NCBI GenBank assembly: GCA_023437255.1
Contig: JAEZGR010000234.1
Span: 1 to 10,736, forward strand
Length of the DNA: 10,736 nt
DNA from: Pseudomonadota bacterium
GTDB lineage: Bacteria > Pseudomonadota > Gammaproteobacteria > Burkholderiales > Burkholderiaceae_B
Direction of reading: 5' to 3'
Part shown: one piece after another, positions 1 to 6,982 of the stretch
Position numbering within the stretch: position 1 is the first letter of the stretch
Layout of the letters: every line of letters begins with the position of its first letter
Notes under the pieces: generated by a model
Told to the model about the DNA's origin: nothing
Databases searched by the model: none
The model's input: only the letters and a program-made list of their open reading frames with translations
Position numbers and translations under genes: made by a program

Positions 1-749
1 CCGGGGGGTTGATTGAATTGGCGACCCGTCGCCACGGCGGCGCGGCGCAAGGACCGGCGCGAGCGCTTCCAGGCCGGACCCACCAGGCGCGGCCCCGCCA
101 CCCGTTTCACGGCCGAGACGACATACACGGCACCGCACACGGGCCACCAGCGGTCACCCGCCTTTTCCATGAACGCCCAGCGCGCCAGCCAAGCCTCGGT
201 GAAACTGGGTACGGCGTAGCACCCGAACCGGCCGCGATCGAGCTCGAACGAAAGCAGCTTGAACCAGTCTTTCAGACGCGGAAGCGACACCTGCAAGGGG
301 GCGGGCACCGGCACCAACGGATCGAGGCCCGGCACACGCTCGCGTGCGCCCCACAGGCTCCAGGGGTTGAAGCCCGAAATCACCACGCGCCCCTCAGGGA
401 CCAGCACCCGTTCGATTTCACGCAACACCTGGTGAGGATTGGGTGCACATTCCAGGCCATGCGGCAGGATCAGCAGATCGATGCTTTGCGTGTCGAAAGG
501 CAGGTTCTCGGGCTCGGCAACCACCATCGTACGTTCGACCTTCGGTGCCTGAACTATTGAAGTGCAGGCCTTATAGGGGATACGATTTGCCTGGAGCAAA
601 TCCCAATGCGGCAGCCCTATTTGTATGGCATGATAGCCAAATGCATTGGCGACCATGCCACTGAATTGGGCCGTTTCCCAGGCCGCCACATAGCGGCCCT
701 GCGGGGTGCCCAACCATTCTTCCAGCTCCAGAATCAACGGTTGCTCCAC
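1..749 (-). CDS. YafS-like SAM-dependent methyltransferase, 3' end cut by the window
   Basis: This reading frame has no stop before the left edge and shows 249 residues. I translated it by hand; it starts with GTG. The sequence resembles class I SAM-dependent methyltransferases of the YafS type: a post-motif region reads IDLLILPHGLECAPNPHQVL (about residues 90-109), followed by EIERVLVPEGRVVISGFNPW, the usual strand-helix-strand pattern of the second half of a Rossmann methyltransferase. The N-terminal SAM loop is degenerate (QIGLPHWDLL near residues 43-52) with no GxGxG. The C-terminal visible part is basic (several Arg/Lys after residue 220). GTG at 749 is chosen because AGAAGGGAG lies 9 bases upstream; an in-frame GTG at 770 would put that site inside the gene. 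In E. coli yafS also lies beside gloB and next to rnhA, so rnhA may lie beyond the left edge. The substrate is unknown. I am confident that the frame codes and fairly confident of the family. Confidence 0.85.
   Translation of the reverse strand, partial: MEQPLILELEEWLGTPQGRYVAAWETAQFSGMVANAFGYHAIQIGLPHWDLLQANRIPYKACTSIVQAPKVERTMVVAEPENLPFDTQSIDLLILPHGLECAPNPHQVLREIERVLVPEGRVVISGFNPWSLWGARERVPGLDPLVPVPAPLQVSLPRLKDWFKLLSFELDRGRFGCYAVPSFTEAWLARWAFMEKAGDRWWPVCGAVYVVSAVKRVAGPRLVGPAWKRSRRSLRRAAVATGRQFNQPP
557..586 (+). promoter_or_regulatory. Weak candidate promoter for gloB inside the methyltransferase gene
   Basis: TTGAAG at 557-562 and TACGAT at 581-586 are separated by 18 bases and match 4 of 6 positions each to the sigma-70 boxes. 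Transcription from here would give gloB a leader of roughly 180 bases. The gloB promoter must lie within the divergent gene because the gap is only 21 bp, but this exact site is a guess from sequence alone. Confidence 0.2.
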
Positions 750-758
750 CCGTTCTCG

Positions 759-767
759 CTCCCTTCT
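759..767 (-). promoter_or_regulatory. Ribosome binding site that sets the methyltransferase start
   Basis: On the minus strand this reads AGAAGGGAG, a close match to the anti-Shine-Dalgarno complement, and ends 9 bases before the GTG at 749. It lies in the 21 bp between the divergent methyltransferase and gloB starts, so the gap is almost entirely used by this site. Confidence 0.6.
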
Positions 768-770
768 CAC

Positions 771-1556
771 ATGGTAATCAGCCAGCTCGTTCCCCTGCCC
801 GCTTTATCTGACAACTATATCTGGCTGCTGCAAAACGGCAGCAACGCGGTCATCGTCGACCCTGGCGATCACGCCGTCGTTCAACGGTATCTCGAACAGC
901 ACGGCCTGAATCTTCAGGCCATTTTACTGACTCATCATCACAGCGATCACGTCGGGGGCGCCCGGGCCCTGCACGAGCACACCGGCGCACCGGTTTACGG
1001 CCCCGCCACCGAGCGCCTGCCCGTCTGCCAGCACCGCCTCTCCGAGGGTGATACGGTACAATTGCGCGATTTTGGCTTGACCCTGACCGTGCTCGACGTT
1101 CCCGGCCACACTGCCGGGCACATTGCCTATCATGGCCGGCCGGCCGGCGGCGCGCCCCTGCTTTTCTGCGGCGACACCCTGTTTGCAGCCGGTTGTGGGC
1201 GACTGTTCGAAGGCACACCCGAACAGATGCTGGCTTCACTGAACAAGCTGGCTGCCCTGCCGGAAGACTCACTCGTGTGTTGTGCGCACGAGTATACGTT
1301 GTCGAATTTGCGCTGGGCACTCCAGGTCGAGCCCGGCAACACAACTTTGCAGGAACGCTGGAACAGCGCCAGTGCGCTGCGCGAGCGGGGTCTGCCCACT
1401 GTGCCTTCGACCTTGGCGCTTGAACGGGAATCCAAGCCCTTCCTGCGCACCGCCGTACCGGCCGTAGCCGAGAGCGCGGGGCGCCGTGCGGGTCGTGAGC
1501 CGGTGTCCCAAGTCGAAGTCTTTGCCCTGTTGCGTGAATGGAAGAACAATTTTTAA
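771..1556 (+). CDS. gloB: Hydroxyacylglutathione hydrolase (glyoxalase II)
   Basis: GloB hydrolyses S-D-lactoylglutathione to D-lactate and glutathione, the second step of cytosolic methylglyoxal detoxification. The 261-residue product has the usual family length and the metallo-beta-lactamase fold signature THHHSDH at 54-60 (H55, H57, D59, H60), PGHTAGH at 111-117 (H113), GDTLF at 134-138 (D135) and CAHEYT at 171-176 (H173), which together supply the binuclear metal ligands. SKPFLR near 221-226 matches the conserved C-terminal glutathione-binding region. The ATG at 771 is chosen because homologues begin just before the DNYIWLL motif; the open frame extends upstream to 606 but that stretch is antisense to the methyltransferase and not family-like. 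No clear Shine-Dalgarno precedes it. The next gene, mltD, starts 10 bases after the stop, so the two are probably cotranscribed. Confidence 0.96.
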   Translation: MVISQLVPLPALSDNYIWLLQNGSNAVIVDPGDHAVVQRYLEQHGLNLQAILLTHHHSDHVGGARALHEHTGAPVYGPATERLPVCQHRLSEGDTVQLRDFGLTLTVLDVPGHTAGHIAYHGRPAGGAPLLFCGDTLFAAGCGRLFEGTPEQMLASLNKLAALPEDSLVCCAHEYTLSNLRWALQVEPGNTTLQERWNSASALRERGLPTVPSTLALERESKPFLRTAVPAVAESAGRRAGREPVSQVEVFALLREWKNNF

Positions 1557-1558
1557 CG

Positions 1559-1570
1559 ATGCTCCGATGA
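1559..1570 (+). other. Three-codon mini-ORF whose stop overlaps the mltD start
   Basis: Two bases after the gloB stop there is ATG-CTC-CGA-TGA. Its TGA overlaps the mltD ATG as ATGA (1567-1570). mltD has no good Shine-Dalgarno nearby (GGAAGA at 1540-1545 is about 21 bases away from its ATG but 13 from the mini-ORF ATG), so ribosomes leaving gloB could pass through this element. It may equally be chance. Confidence 0.2.
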
Positions 1571-3015
1571 ACTGTCTGCGCCTATTCCTACTGTCTCTCG
1601 TGGTAGTGCTCGCCGGCTGCGCCACGCAGTCCGACCGCCACGCGCAGGGTTCGCGCAACGCCTACACCGCGGCTGACACTTCGCGCACCATCGATCTGAC
1701 CCACCCGCCACGCGACATGTGGGACCGCATCCGCCGAGGGTTTGGCGTGCCAAACCTGCAAAGCGAGCTGGTCGATCAATGGACCCAATACTACGCCTCG
1801 CGCCCGGAATCGATCTACTTGATGAGCCAGCGGGCAAGCAAGTACCTGTACCACATTGTCGACGAACTCGATCGCCGCGGCCTGCCCACCGAGCTGGCGC
1901 TGCTGCCGTTCGTCGAGAGTGCGTACAACCCCACGGCGCTGTCGCGGTCGCAGGCTTCAGGGCTGTGGCAGTTCATTCCCAGCACGGGTCGCCACTACAA
2001 GCTCGAGCAAGACTGGTGGCGCGACATGCGCCGCGACCCCATTGCCTCCACCAACGCAGCGCTTGATTACCTCTCGTACCTGTATGAGTTTCAGGGCGAC
2101 TGGTACCTGGCCCTGGCTTCCTACAACTGGGGCGAAGGCGCCGTTCGACGCGCCCTCGAACGCAATGAGCAGAAGGGGCTGCCGCTCGATTACCGTTCGC
2201 TTCCCATGCCGGAAGAGACGCGCAACTACGTGCCCAAGCTGCAGGCCATCAAGAACATCGTGGCCAACCCGCAGAAGTACGGCATGACCTTGCCGCCCAT
2301 CAGCAACACCCCCTACTTCACCACCATACGCAAGCAGCGCGACATCGATGTCGAAGTGGCCGCCGAACTTGCCGAGATGTCGGTTGACGAATTCCGCGAG
2401 CTGAACCCTGCTCACAACCGCCCGGTCATCAAGGTGGACATGGAACAGGTGATCCTGCTTCCCGCCGACAAAGCCGACATCTTCATGGCGAACCTGCAGG
2501 CCTACAAAGGGCGGCTCAGTTCCTGGACCACCTATCGCAGCAAAAAGGGCGAATCGTACGCCACCATCGCGCAGAAATTCGGCATGCCCGTCGATCAGCT
2601 GCGTGCCATCAATGGCATCAGCAAACGGCAATCTACCGCGCGGCACGCAAGCACCTTGCTGGTGGCGGCGGCTGGGCAGTCCGGCGGGCTGTCGGCCAAA
2701 CCCGAATCGGTGCAAGTGGCGGCCGCCGAGCCCAGCGCCACCCCACAGCGTGGCGGCATTCGCCCAGCCTCCTTCAGCCCGAGCCCGAATTCTGCCACGC
2801 CCGGGAATGCCGCAGCAGGCAGAGGCGACGTCCAGACATTGCGCCGCAGCCCGCAGGCTCAGACACACACGGTCAAACGTGGCGATACCCTGTTTGCGCT
2901 GGCGCGCCGCTACAACACCACGGTCGATGCGCTGCGCAAGCTCAACAACCTGAAGGGCAACAATCTCGCCACCGGCAAGCGCTTGCGAATTCCAGGTTCC
3001 AATATTCGCGGCTGA
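1567..3015 (+). CDS. mltD: Membrane-bound lytic murein transglycosylase D, lipoprotein with LysM repeats
   Basis: MltD cleaves the MurNAc-GlcNAc bond of peptidoglycan to give 1,6-anhydromuropeptides and sits on the periplasmic face of the outer membrane. The 482-residue product starts with a lipoprotein signal peptide; the lipobox LAGC is at 15-18, so Cys18 would be acylated, and Ala at +2 fits outer-membrane sorting. The SLT domain spans about 100-215: the catalytic Glu is E117 in [10 protein letters not shown], followed by [13 protein letters not shown] (130-142) and [16 protein letters not shown] (182-197). Two LysM peptidoglycan-binding modules follow: a weaker one at about 318-367 and a clear one at about 434-477 ([14 protein letters not shown]), joined by an Ala/Ser/Pro-rich linker (about 368-433). 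The start at 1567 gives the signal peptide at the exact N-terminus; the open frame extends to 1486 but overlaps gloB. The gloB-mltD pairing is also seen in E. coli. Confidence 0.96.
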   Translation: MNCLRLFLLSLVVVLAGCATQSDRHAQGSRNAYTAADTSRTIDLTHPPRDMWDRIRRGFGVPNLQSELVDQWTQYYASRPESIYLMSQRASKYLYHIVDELDRRGLPTELALLPFVESAYNPTALSRSQASGLWQFIPSTGRHYKLEQDWWRDMRRDPIASTNAALDYLSYLYEFQGDWYLALASYNWGEGAVRRALERNEQKGLPLDYRSLPMPEETRNYVPKLQAIKNIVANPQKYGMTLPPISNTPYFTTIRKQRDIDVEVAAELAEMSVDEFRELNPAHNRPVIKVDMEQVILLPADKADIFMANLQAYKGRLSSWTTYRSKKGESYATIAQKFGMPVDQLRAINGISKRQSTARHASTLLVAAAGQSGGLSAKPESVQVAAAEPSATPQRGGIRPASFSPSPNSATPGNAAAGRGDVQTLRRSPQAQTHTVKRGDTLFALARRYNTTVDALRKLNNLKGNNLATGKRLRIPGSNIRG

Positions 3016-3036
3016 ACTTTTTCATACCAGTTTATT

Positions 3037-3045
3037 AAAGAAGGA
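3037..3045 (+). promoter_or_regulatory. Ribosome binding site of fabI
   Basis: AAAGAAGGA lies 10 bases before the fabI ATG in an AT-rich 40-base gap after mltD (3016-3055). The gap holds no hairpin, so transcripts from gloB-mltD could run into fabI; I did not find a convincing separate fabI promoter. Confidence 0.65.
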
Positions 3046-3055
3046 TCATCTACAA

Positions 3056-3841
3056 ATGGGTTTCCTACAAGGCAAGCGCATTCTGATCACGGGGCTGATT
3101 TCCAACCGTTCGATCGCTTACGGCATTGCTAAGGCGTGCCATCGTGAAGGGGCGGAACTGGCATTCACCTACGCGGGCGACCGCTTCAAGGAGCGGGTCG
3201 AAGAGTTTGCGCAGGAGTTCGGCAGCGACATCGTGCTCTCGTGCGACGTCTCGGAAGATGCCCAGATCGAACAGGCCTTCAAGGCCGTCGGCCAGAAATG
3301 GGACGGCCTCGACGGTCTGGTGAACGCTATCGGTTTTTCGCCACGCGAAGCGCTCGAAGGCGACATCCTGAACGGCATGACCCGCGAGAACTTCCGCATC
3401 GCTCATGACATCTCGGCATACAGCTTCCCTGCCATGACCAAGGCGGCGCTGCCACTGCTCGAAGGCCGCAACAGTTCGGTCCTGACGCTCACCTACCTGG
3501 GCGCAGAGCGCGTCGTGCCACACTACAACATGATGGGCCTGGCCAAGGCCTCGCTCGAAGCCAGCGTGCGCTACCTGGCCGCAGCGCTCGGCCCGCGCGG
3601 CATCCGCGCCAACGGCATTTCGGCGGGCCCCATCAAGACCCTGGCCGCCAGCGGTATCAAGGATTTCACGCTCATCTTCAAATTCGTGGAACAGCACGCC
3701 CCTCTGCGCCGCAACGTCACCATCGAAGACGTGGGCAACACGGCTGCGTTCATGCTGTCTGACCTGGCGGCCGGCATCACCGGCGAAGTCACGCACGTCG
3801 ACTGTGGCTTCAACGCCGTGGTACCCGGCATGGATCGCTGA
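3056..3841 (+). CDS. fabI: Enoyl-[acyl-carrier-protein] reductase (NADH), FabI
   Basis: FabI reduces trans-2-enoyl-ACP to acyl-ACP, the last step of each fatty-acid elongation cycle, in the cytosol. The 261-residue protein is an SDR-superfamily Rossmann enzyme of family length. It opens with the FabI form of the nucleotide loop ([15 protein letters not shown], 11-25), has CDVSEDA at 63-69, and the active-site pair Y147 and Y157 with K164 in [20 protein letters not shown] (146-165), the FabI Y-x6-K arrangement. [16 protein letters not shown] at 189-204 is the substrate-binding loop region. Gly93 (AIGF), the position where substitution gives triclosan resistance in E. coli FabI, is retained, so sensitivity to FabI inhibitors is expected by inference. 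A strong terminator follows 25 bases after the stop. Confidence 0.97.
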   Translation: MGFLQGKRILITGLISNRSIAYGIAKACHREGAELAFTYAGDRFKERVEEFAQEFGSDIVLSCDVSEDAQIEQAFKAVGQKWDGLDGLVNAIGFSPREALEGDILNGMTRENFRIAHDISAYSFPAMTKAALPLLEGRNSSVLTLTYLGAERVVPHYNMMGLAKASLEASVRYLAAALGPRGIRANGISAGPIKTLAASGIKDFTLIFKFVEQHAPLRRNVTIEDVGNTAAFMLSDLAAGITGEVTHVDCGFNAVVPGMDR

Positions 3842-3866
3842 TCGGCCGGCAGTTCCGCTGCGAACC

Positions 3867-3899
3867 GCCGCACGCGCCTCAGGGCCGTGCGGCTTTTTT
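3867..3899 (+). terminator. Intrinsic terminator after fabI
   Basis: GCCGCACG (3867-3874) pairs perfectly with CGTGCGGC (3886-3893) around an 11-base loop and is followed directly by six T (3894-3899). The last two T also belong to the stop codon of the convergent GST gene. On the minus strand there is no U-tract after the stem, so it should act mainly on fabI transcripts. Confidence 0.88.
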
Positions 3900-4542
3900 A
3901 CGGAAAACGCACGCCCGGGCCACCCCGCCATGGCTCGTGCTTGGCCATGACGCGCGCCAACAGATCGGAATCGAGCCAGCGCTGCAGCCACGCCAGCAGC
4001 TGCGGCCAGGGCTGGGCGTCGAACCACTCGCGATCCACCTGGGCGAACTGACGCACAAAAGGCATGATCGCCGCATCGGCAAGCGATGCGCGCTCACCAA
4101 AGAGAAACGTCGTGACGGCCAGCCGCGCATTCAAGCCCAGCAGCCATTGCGCGCACCGTTCACGATGCGCCTCGGGCGCGGGGTCGTCATAACGCTGCGG
4201 GTACTTGTAGCGGTCCAACCCATGTTTGAAGGCACCATCGCACTCGGCAATCAACGCCAGCACGGCATCACGCTGCGCGCCGGGCGGCGGCAACCACCCT
4301 TCGGGATCTGCCCTCTCCAAGGCCCAGAGCATGATATCGAGGCTTTCCTCGATAACGGAGCGGTCAGGCAGCACCATCACAGGCACGGTGCCCTTGGGCG
4401 AGGCCGCCAGCAGTGCTTCAGGTTTGTCGCGCAGAACCACTTCCCGCAACTCGCAGCACTGGCCACTCTGGGCCAATGCCAGGCGTGCGCGCATCGCGTA
4501 GGGGCAGCGGCGAAACGAATACAGAACAGGCAACACCGACAT
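3898..4542 (-). CDS. Glutathione S-transferase family protein
   Basis: The 214-residue cytosolic protein has a thioredoxin-like N-terminal domain (about 4-78) and an all-helical C-terminal domain (about 85-205), the GST layout and length. The N-terminal motif YSFRRCPYAMRARLAL (8-23) places Cys13 where cysteine-type GSTs and glutaredoxin-2-like proteins carry the catalytic or glutathione-bonding residue. SPKGTVPVM (48-56) supplies the cis-proline loop, and EESLDIMLW (65-73) the Glu-Ser pair that usually holds the gamma-glutamyl group. The substrate cannot be told; a disulphide/thiol-transfer role is as likely as conjugation. It starts 11 bases after trhO and has only a weak ribosome site, which suggests cotranslation or at least cotranscription with trhO. 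Its stop codon overlaps the T-tract of the fabI terminator. Confidence 0.9.
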   Translation of the reverse strand: MSVLPVLYSFRRCPYAMRARLALAQSGQCCELREVVLRDKPEALLAASPKGTVPVMVLPDRSVIEESLDIMLWALERADPEGWLPPPGAQRDAVLALIAECDGAFKHGLDRYKYPQRYDDPAPEAHRERCAQWLLGLNARLAVTTFLFGERASLADAAIMPFVRQFAQVDREWFDAQPWPQLLAWLQRWLDSDLLARVMAKHEPWRGGPGVRFP

Positions 4543-4553
4543 GCCCTGCAGGA

Positions 4554-5606
4554 TCAGCTCGCCTGGCCCGCGCCGGGCGCGCCTTGAGCCGCCGCCTGCT
4601 CGGCACGGCGTGCTGCCAGCCTGGCTTCGCGACGTGCCCGGGCCCGCGCCAGCGCCTCGGCCTTGGCCTGTTTCTTGAGCTCGACGCGTTCACCGATGTG
4701 ACGTTCAGCACGCTGTCGCGCCAGCTCCACCTGACGCTGGCGTTCTGCGAAGCGGCGCTTCTGCTCATCGGTGTGCTTGTCATGGCAGTGGATGCAGCTG
4801 ACACCCTCGATGAAATGCCCGGCGGCCTTGTCTTCGGGGCTCAGCGGCTCGCGACAGGCGCGGCAGAATTCATAATTGCCGGGCTCAAGGCCATGGCGCA
4901 CGGAAACCCGCTCGTCAAAAACGAAACAATCTCCGCGCCACAGGCTGTTCTCTTCGGGCATGGTCTCGAGGTATTTGAGAATACCGCCTTCCAGGTGATA
5001 AACCTCGTCGTAGCCCAACGAACGCATGTAGGCGGTGGACTTCTCGCAGCGGATGCCACCCGTGCAGAACATGGCGACCTTGCGCTTGCCGTGCAGCACG
5101 CCCCCTTCCTGGCGCTGGGCTTCGATCCAGGCCGGGAATTCCGTGAAGCTGCGGGTCTCGGGATTCACGGCCCGTTCGAAGGTACCGATGCGGTACTCGT
5201 AGTCGTTACGCGTATCGACCACCACCACTTCGGGATCGGCAATCAACTCGTTCCAGTCTTCGGGCCTTACGTAGATGCCGGCCATGGTCTCGGCATGAAT
5301 GTTCGGGACGCCCATGGTCACGATCTCGCGCTTGAGCTTGACCTTCATGCGGTAGAAAGGCATGCGCGGCGCCCATGATTCTTTATGTACCAGATCGGCC
5401 AGCCGGGGGGCGGAACGCAGACGCTGCAATACGGCACGGATGCCGGCCTCGGTGCCGGCGATGGTGCCGTTGATACCTTCTTCCGCCAGCAGCAGCGTGC
5501 CTTTCACTTCCTGCACCTCGCAGAACTCCAGCAGCGGCGCGCGCAGCTCACGAAAATCGGGCAGATGAACGAATTTGTATAGGGCGGCAACGAGGAAATC
5601 AGCCAT
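4554..5606 (-). CDS. trhO: tRNA uridine(34) hydroxylase TrhO (rhodanese family, YceA/UPF0176)
   Basis: TrhO hydroxylates wobble uridine 34 of certain tRNAs to 5-hydroxyuridine, the precursor of cmo5U/mo5U made by CmoA/CmoB. The 350-residue product has the N-terminal ferredoxin-like domain (about 1-95, with [18 protein letters not shown] at 35-52), a rhodanese domain (about 120-222) with active-site loop [11 protein letters not shown] at 180-190 (Cys181, second Cys187), and a C-terminal cysteine pair set CRAC (248-251) and CIHC (271-274) that looks like a zinc-type site. Residues 281-350 form a long charged Arg/Ala/Glu-rich tail, probably helical, longer than the compact core needs and perhaps RNA-contacting (inference). 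The ATG at 5606 starts directly at the conserved domain. It heads a likely two-gene operon with the GST gene. Confidence 0.94.
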   Translation of the reverse strand: MADFLVAALYKFVHLPDFRELRAPLLEFCEVQEVKGTLLLAEEGINGTIAGTEAGIRAVLQRLRSAPRLADLVHKESWAPRMPFYRMKVKLKREIVTMGVPNIHAETMAGIYVRPEDWNELIADPEVVVVDTRNDYEYRIGTFERAVNPETRSFTEFPAWIEAQRQEGGVLHGKRKVAMFCTGGIRCEKSTAYMRSLGYDEVYHLEGGILKYLETMPEENSLWRGDCFVFDERVSVRHGLEPGNYEFCRACREPLSPEDKAAGHFIEGVSCIHCHDKHTDEQKRRFAERQRQVELARQRAERHIGERVELKKQAKAEALARARARREARLAARRAEQAAAQGAPGAGQAS

Positions 5607-5735
5607 GGTCTGACCTGCAATCTGAAAGACCTACATTTTATCGCCTGCCCATAATGTTGCCCGACACTCCTCGCGCACGGGCGGCCGGCAGCACAGACTA
5701 CAATTTCCCAGTACACCGTTGAGGCCACAGGATTT
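5607..5735. promoter_or_regulatory. Divergent promoter region between trhO and the hydrolase gene
   Basis: The 129 bases must carry promoters for both genes. Leftward, TAAAAT at 5635-5640 (minus) is a good -10 box, but only a poor -35 (CGGGCA, 5658-5663) lies at 17 bases. Rightward, TACAAT at 5699-5704 is a good -10 box 31 bases before the ATG, with no recognisable -35. A CCCATAATG block sits at 5648-5656. No operator palindrome was seen. Confidence 0.35.
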
Positions 5736-6797
5736 ATGGATTCAGTCACACAGGCTGTGTTGGGGGCCGGCATCGCCGGCGCCATGATGGGCCATCGTTA
5801 TGGTCGCAAGGCGCTGCTGGCGGGCGCTGTGCTGGCCACCCTGCCGGATCTGGACGTCGTCATCAATTACGGCGATCCACTCGCACAGATGATCAACCAT
5901 CGCGGTTTCTCCCATTCTCTTTTCGTGCTCAGCGGCCTGGCGCTGTTTATGGCCTGGCTGGCAAAAACGCTGAGACTGCACGATGACGGCCGCGAGTACG
6001 GGCGATTATTGCTCACGATCTGGCTGGTGTTGATCACCCACCCGCTGCTCGATGCCTTTACGAGTTACGGCACCCAGCTGTGGTGGCCACTACGCCCCAC
6101 ACCCGCAAGCTGGTCGAGCGTCTTCATCATTGATCCGTTCTACACCTTGCCCCTGCTCTGCGGGGTGTTGTATGCGCTCTTCGCCGGCGTGCGACCAAGC
6201 GTGGCCAGGGCGCTGACATGGCTGCTGCTGATCGGAGCGGGGTATCTGCTGGCGTCGCTGGGCGCCAAGCACTGGGCCGAGAATCGTGTACACGACACCC
6301 TTGTCGAGCGCGGCATGCGCCCGGTGGCCATGTTTTCGGTTCCACAACCTTTCAACATCGTCTTGTGGCGGGTTGTGGCACGACTCGATGACGGCAATTA
6401 CGTCGAAGCCGTTACGGGCATGCTCGACGGCGAACGCCCTCCCGAGTTCATTCAGTTTGATTCCAACACCGCGCTCGGCGAGGCGCTGATGCCTCGGGAA
6501 AAACTCGATGGCCTGCGCTGGTTCACCGACGACTGGCTGCGATACGACGATATCGACGGCAAGCTCGTCGTGTCGGATCTGCGGATGGGCATCGGCACCG
6601 GCCACTACTCGTTCCGTTTTCTGGTGGGAGAGCGCGACCCCGAAACCGGTGCATGGCGCGCCGTCGTACCGGAGTACTGGCGTGGCGGCCCGGCGGCGCG
6701 CGATGTGGCCGCGCTGAAAACCACCCTGCAACGCATCTGGCAGGTCGGCTCGCCGCTGCCGCTCGCCATGTGGAACAAGCAGATGACCCAACCCTGA
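5736..6797 (+). CDS. YdjM-type integral membrane protein, predicted metal-dependent hydrolase (DUF457)
   Basis: The 353-residue product has the signature of the YdjM/DUF457 family: MDSVTQAVLGAGIAGAM at the N-terminus, His20 in GHRYG, PDLD at 37-40 (D38, D40), HRGFSH at 55-60 (H55, H60) and THPLLDAFTSYG at 101-112 (H102, D106). The His/Asp set resembles a phospholipase C/nuclease-like metal site, which is why the family is called metal-dependent hydrolase; no reaction is established. About five or six membrane segments fill residues 8-176, and residues 177-353 form a mostly soluble domain. AGGA ends 3 bases before the ATG, an unusually short spacing; GAGG a little further upstream may help. 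It is alone on its strand, flanked by divergent trhO and a convergent HMA gene. The family is clear; the function is not. Confidence 0.9.
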   Translation: MDSVTQAVLGAGIAGAMMGHRYGRKALLAGAVLATLPDLDVVINYGDPLAQMINHRGFSHSLFVLSGLALFMAWLAKTLRLHDDGREYGRLLLTIWLVLITHPLLDAFTSYGTQLWWPLRPTPASWSSVFIIDPFYTLPLLCGVLYALFAGVRPSVARALTWLLLIGAGYLLASLGAKHWAENRVHDTLVERGMRPVAMFSVPQPFNIVLWRVVARLDDGNYVEAVTGMLDGERPPEFIQFDSNTALGEALMPREKLDGLRWFTDDWLRYDDIDGKLVVSDLRMGIGTGHYSFRFLVGERDPETGAWRAVVPEYWRGGPAARDVAALKTTLQRIWQVGSPLPLAMWNKQMTQP

Positions 6798-6820
6798 GCC
6801 CGGGCCGTTTCATCTGCTTG
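6776..6820 (+). repeat. Perfect 11-bp inverted repeat around the hydrolase stop codon
   Basis: CAAGCAGATGA (6776-6786) and TCATCTGCTTG (6810-6820) are exact reverse complements, with a 23-base loop that contains the hydrolase stop codon (6795-6797). In RNA this would form an 11-bp stem. No U-tract follows on either strand, so it may protect the 3' end or act as a rho-assisted end rather than a classic terminator. Confidence 0.6.
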
Positions 6821-6982
6821 CTCAAAGACACTGTGGCGTCATCGGGATGTCATGTGGGGCACCCATAATGCCCCCCATGAACACAGCACACGACCCGACC
6901 GAGATCAACGTCACGCCCACCGTCGCCATGCTGGAGCGGGCCAGGCAAGTGCTGGCGCTCACTCACCAGCACTGGCAGCCTG
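6798..6982. other. Convergent intergenic gap with three stem-loops and an uncertain short ORF
   Basis: Besides the repeats at 6776-6820 and 6942-6982, a 6-bp stem GGGGCA/TGCCCC (6856-6861 and 6869-6874) encloses a CATAAT box (6864-6869). Directly after it an ATG at 6877 opens a plus-strand frame that runs to 7107. Its first 36 codons have GC-rich third positions and an amphipathic stretch (MLERARQVLALTHQHW), but the rest is antisense to the HMA gene and there is no ribosome site. The opposite frame shares the same third positions, so the codon signal does not settle the strand. It could be the stub of a lost gene or nothing; I do not call a CDS. Confidence 0.4.
6942..6982 (-). terminator. Candidate hairpin terminator of the HMA gene
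   Basis: AGTGCTGG (6948-6955) and CCAGCACT (6966-6973) form a perfect 8-bp stem with a 10-base loop, extended by CAGGC (6942-6946) with GCCTG (6978-6982) across a small internal loop. It starts immediately after the HMA gene stop codon (6983-6985). There is no clear T-run on the minus strand, so termination strength is uncertain; it would also form on plus transcripts. Confidence 0.5.

Noticed and set aside
9..560. Plus-strand open frame of 183 codons
   Set aside because: It is antisense to the methyltransferase, which has clear family motifs; the frame is rich in His, Arg and Gln and resembles no known protein.
606..770. 55-residue N-terminal extension of GloB
   Set aside because: It is antisense to the methyltransferase and lies upstream of the usual GloB N-terminus; the ATG at 771 fits the family length.
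1486..1566. 27-residue N-terminal extension of MltD
   Set aside because: It overlaps the gloB 3' end and would bury the lipoprotein signal peptide.
1957..2868. Minus-strand open frame of 303 codons
   Set aside because: It is a shadow of mltD, which has catalytic and LysM motifs; such long antisense frames are common in GC-rich genes.
3065..4027. Minus-strand open frame of 320 codons
   Set aside because: It is antisense to fabI, crosses the fabI terminator and has no recognisable domain.
4413..5378. Plus-strand open frame of 321 codons
   Set aside because: It is antisense to trhO and the start of the GST gene, both with well-kept motifs.
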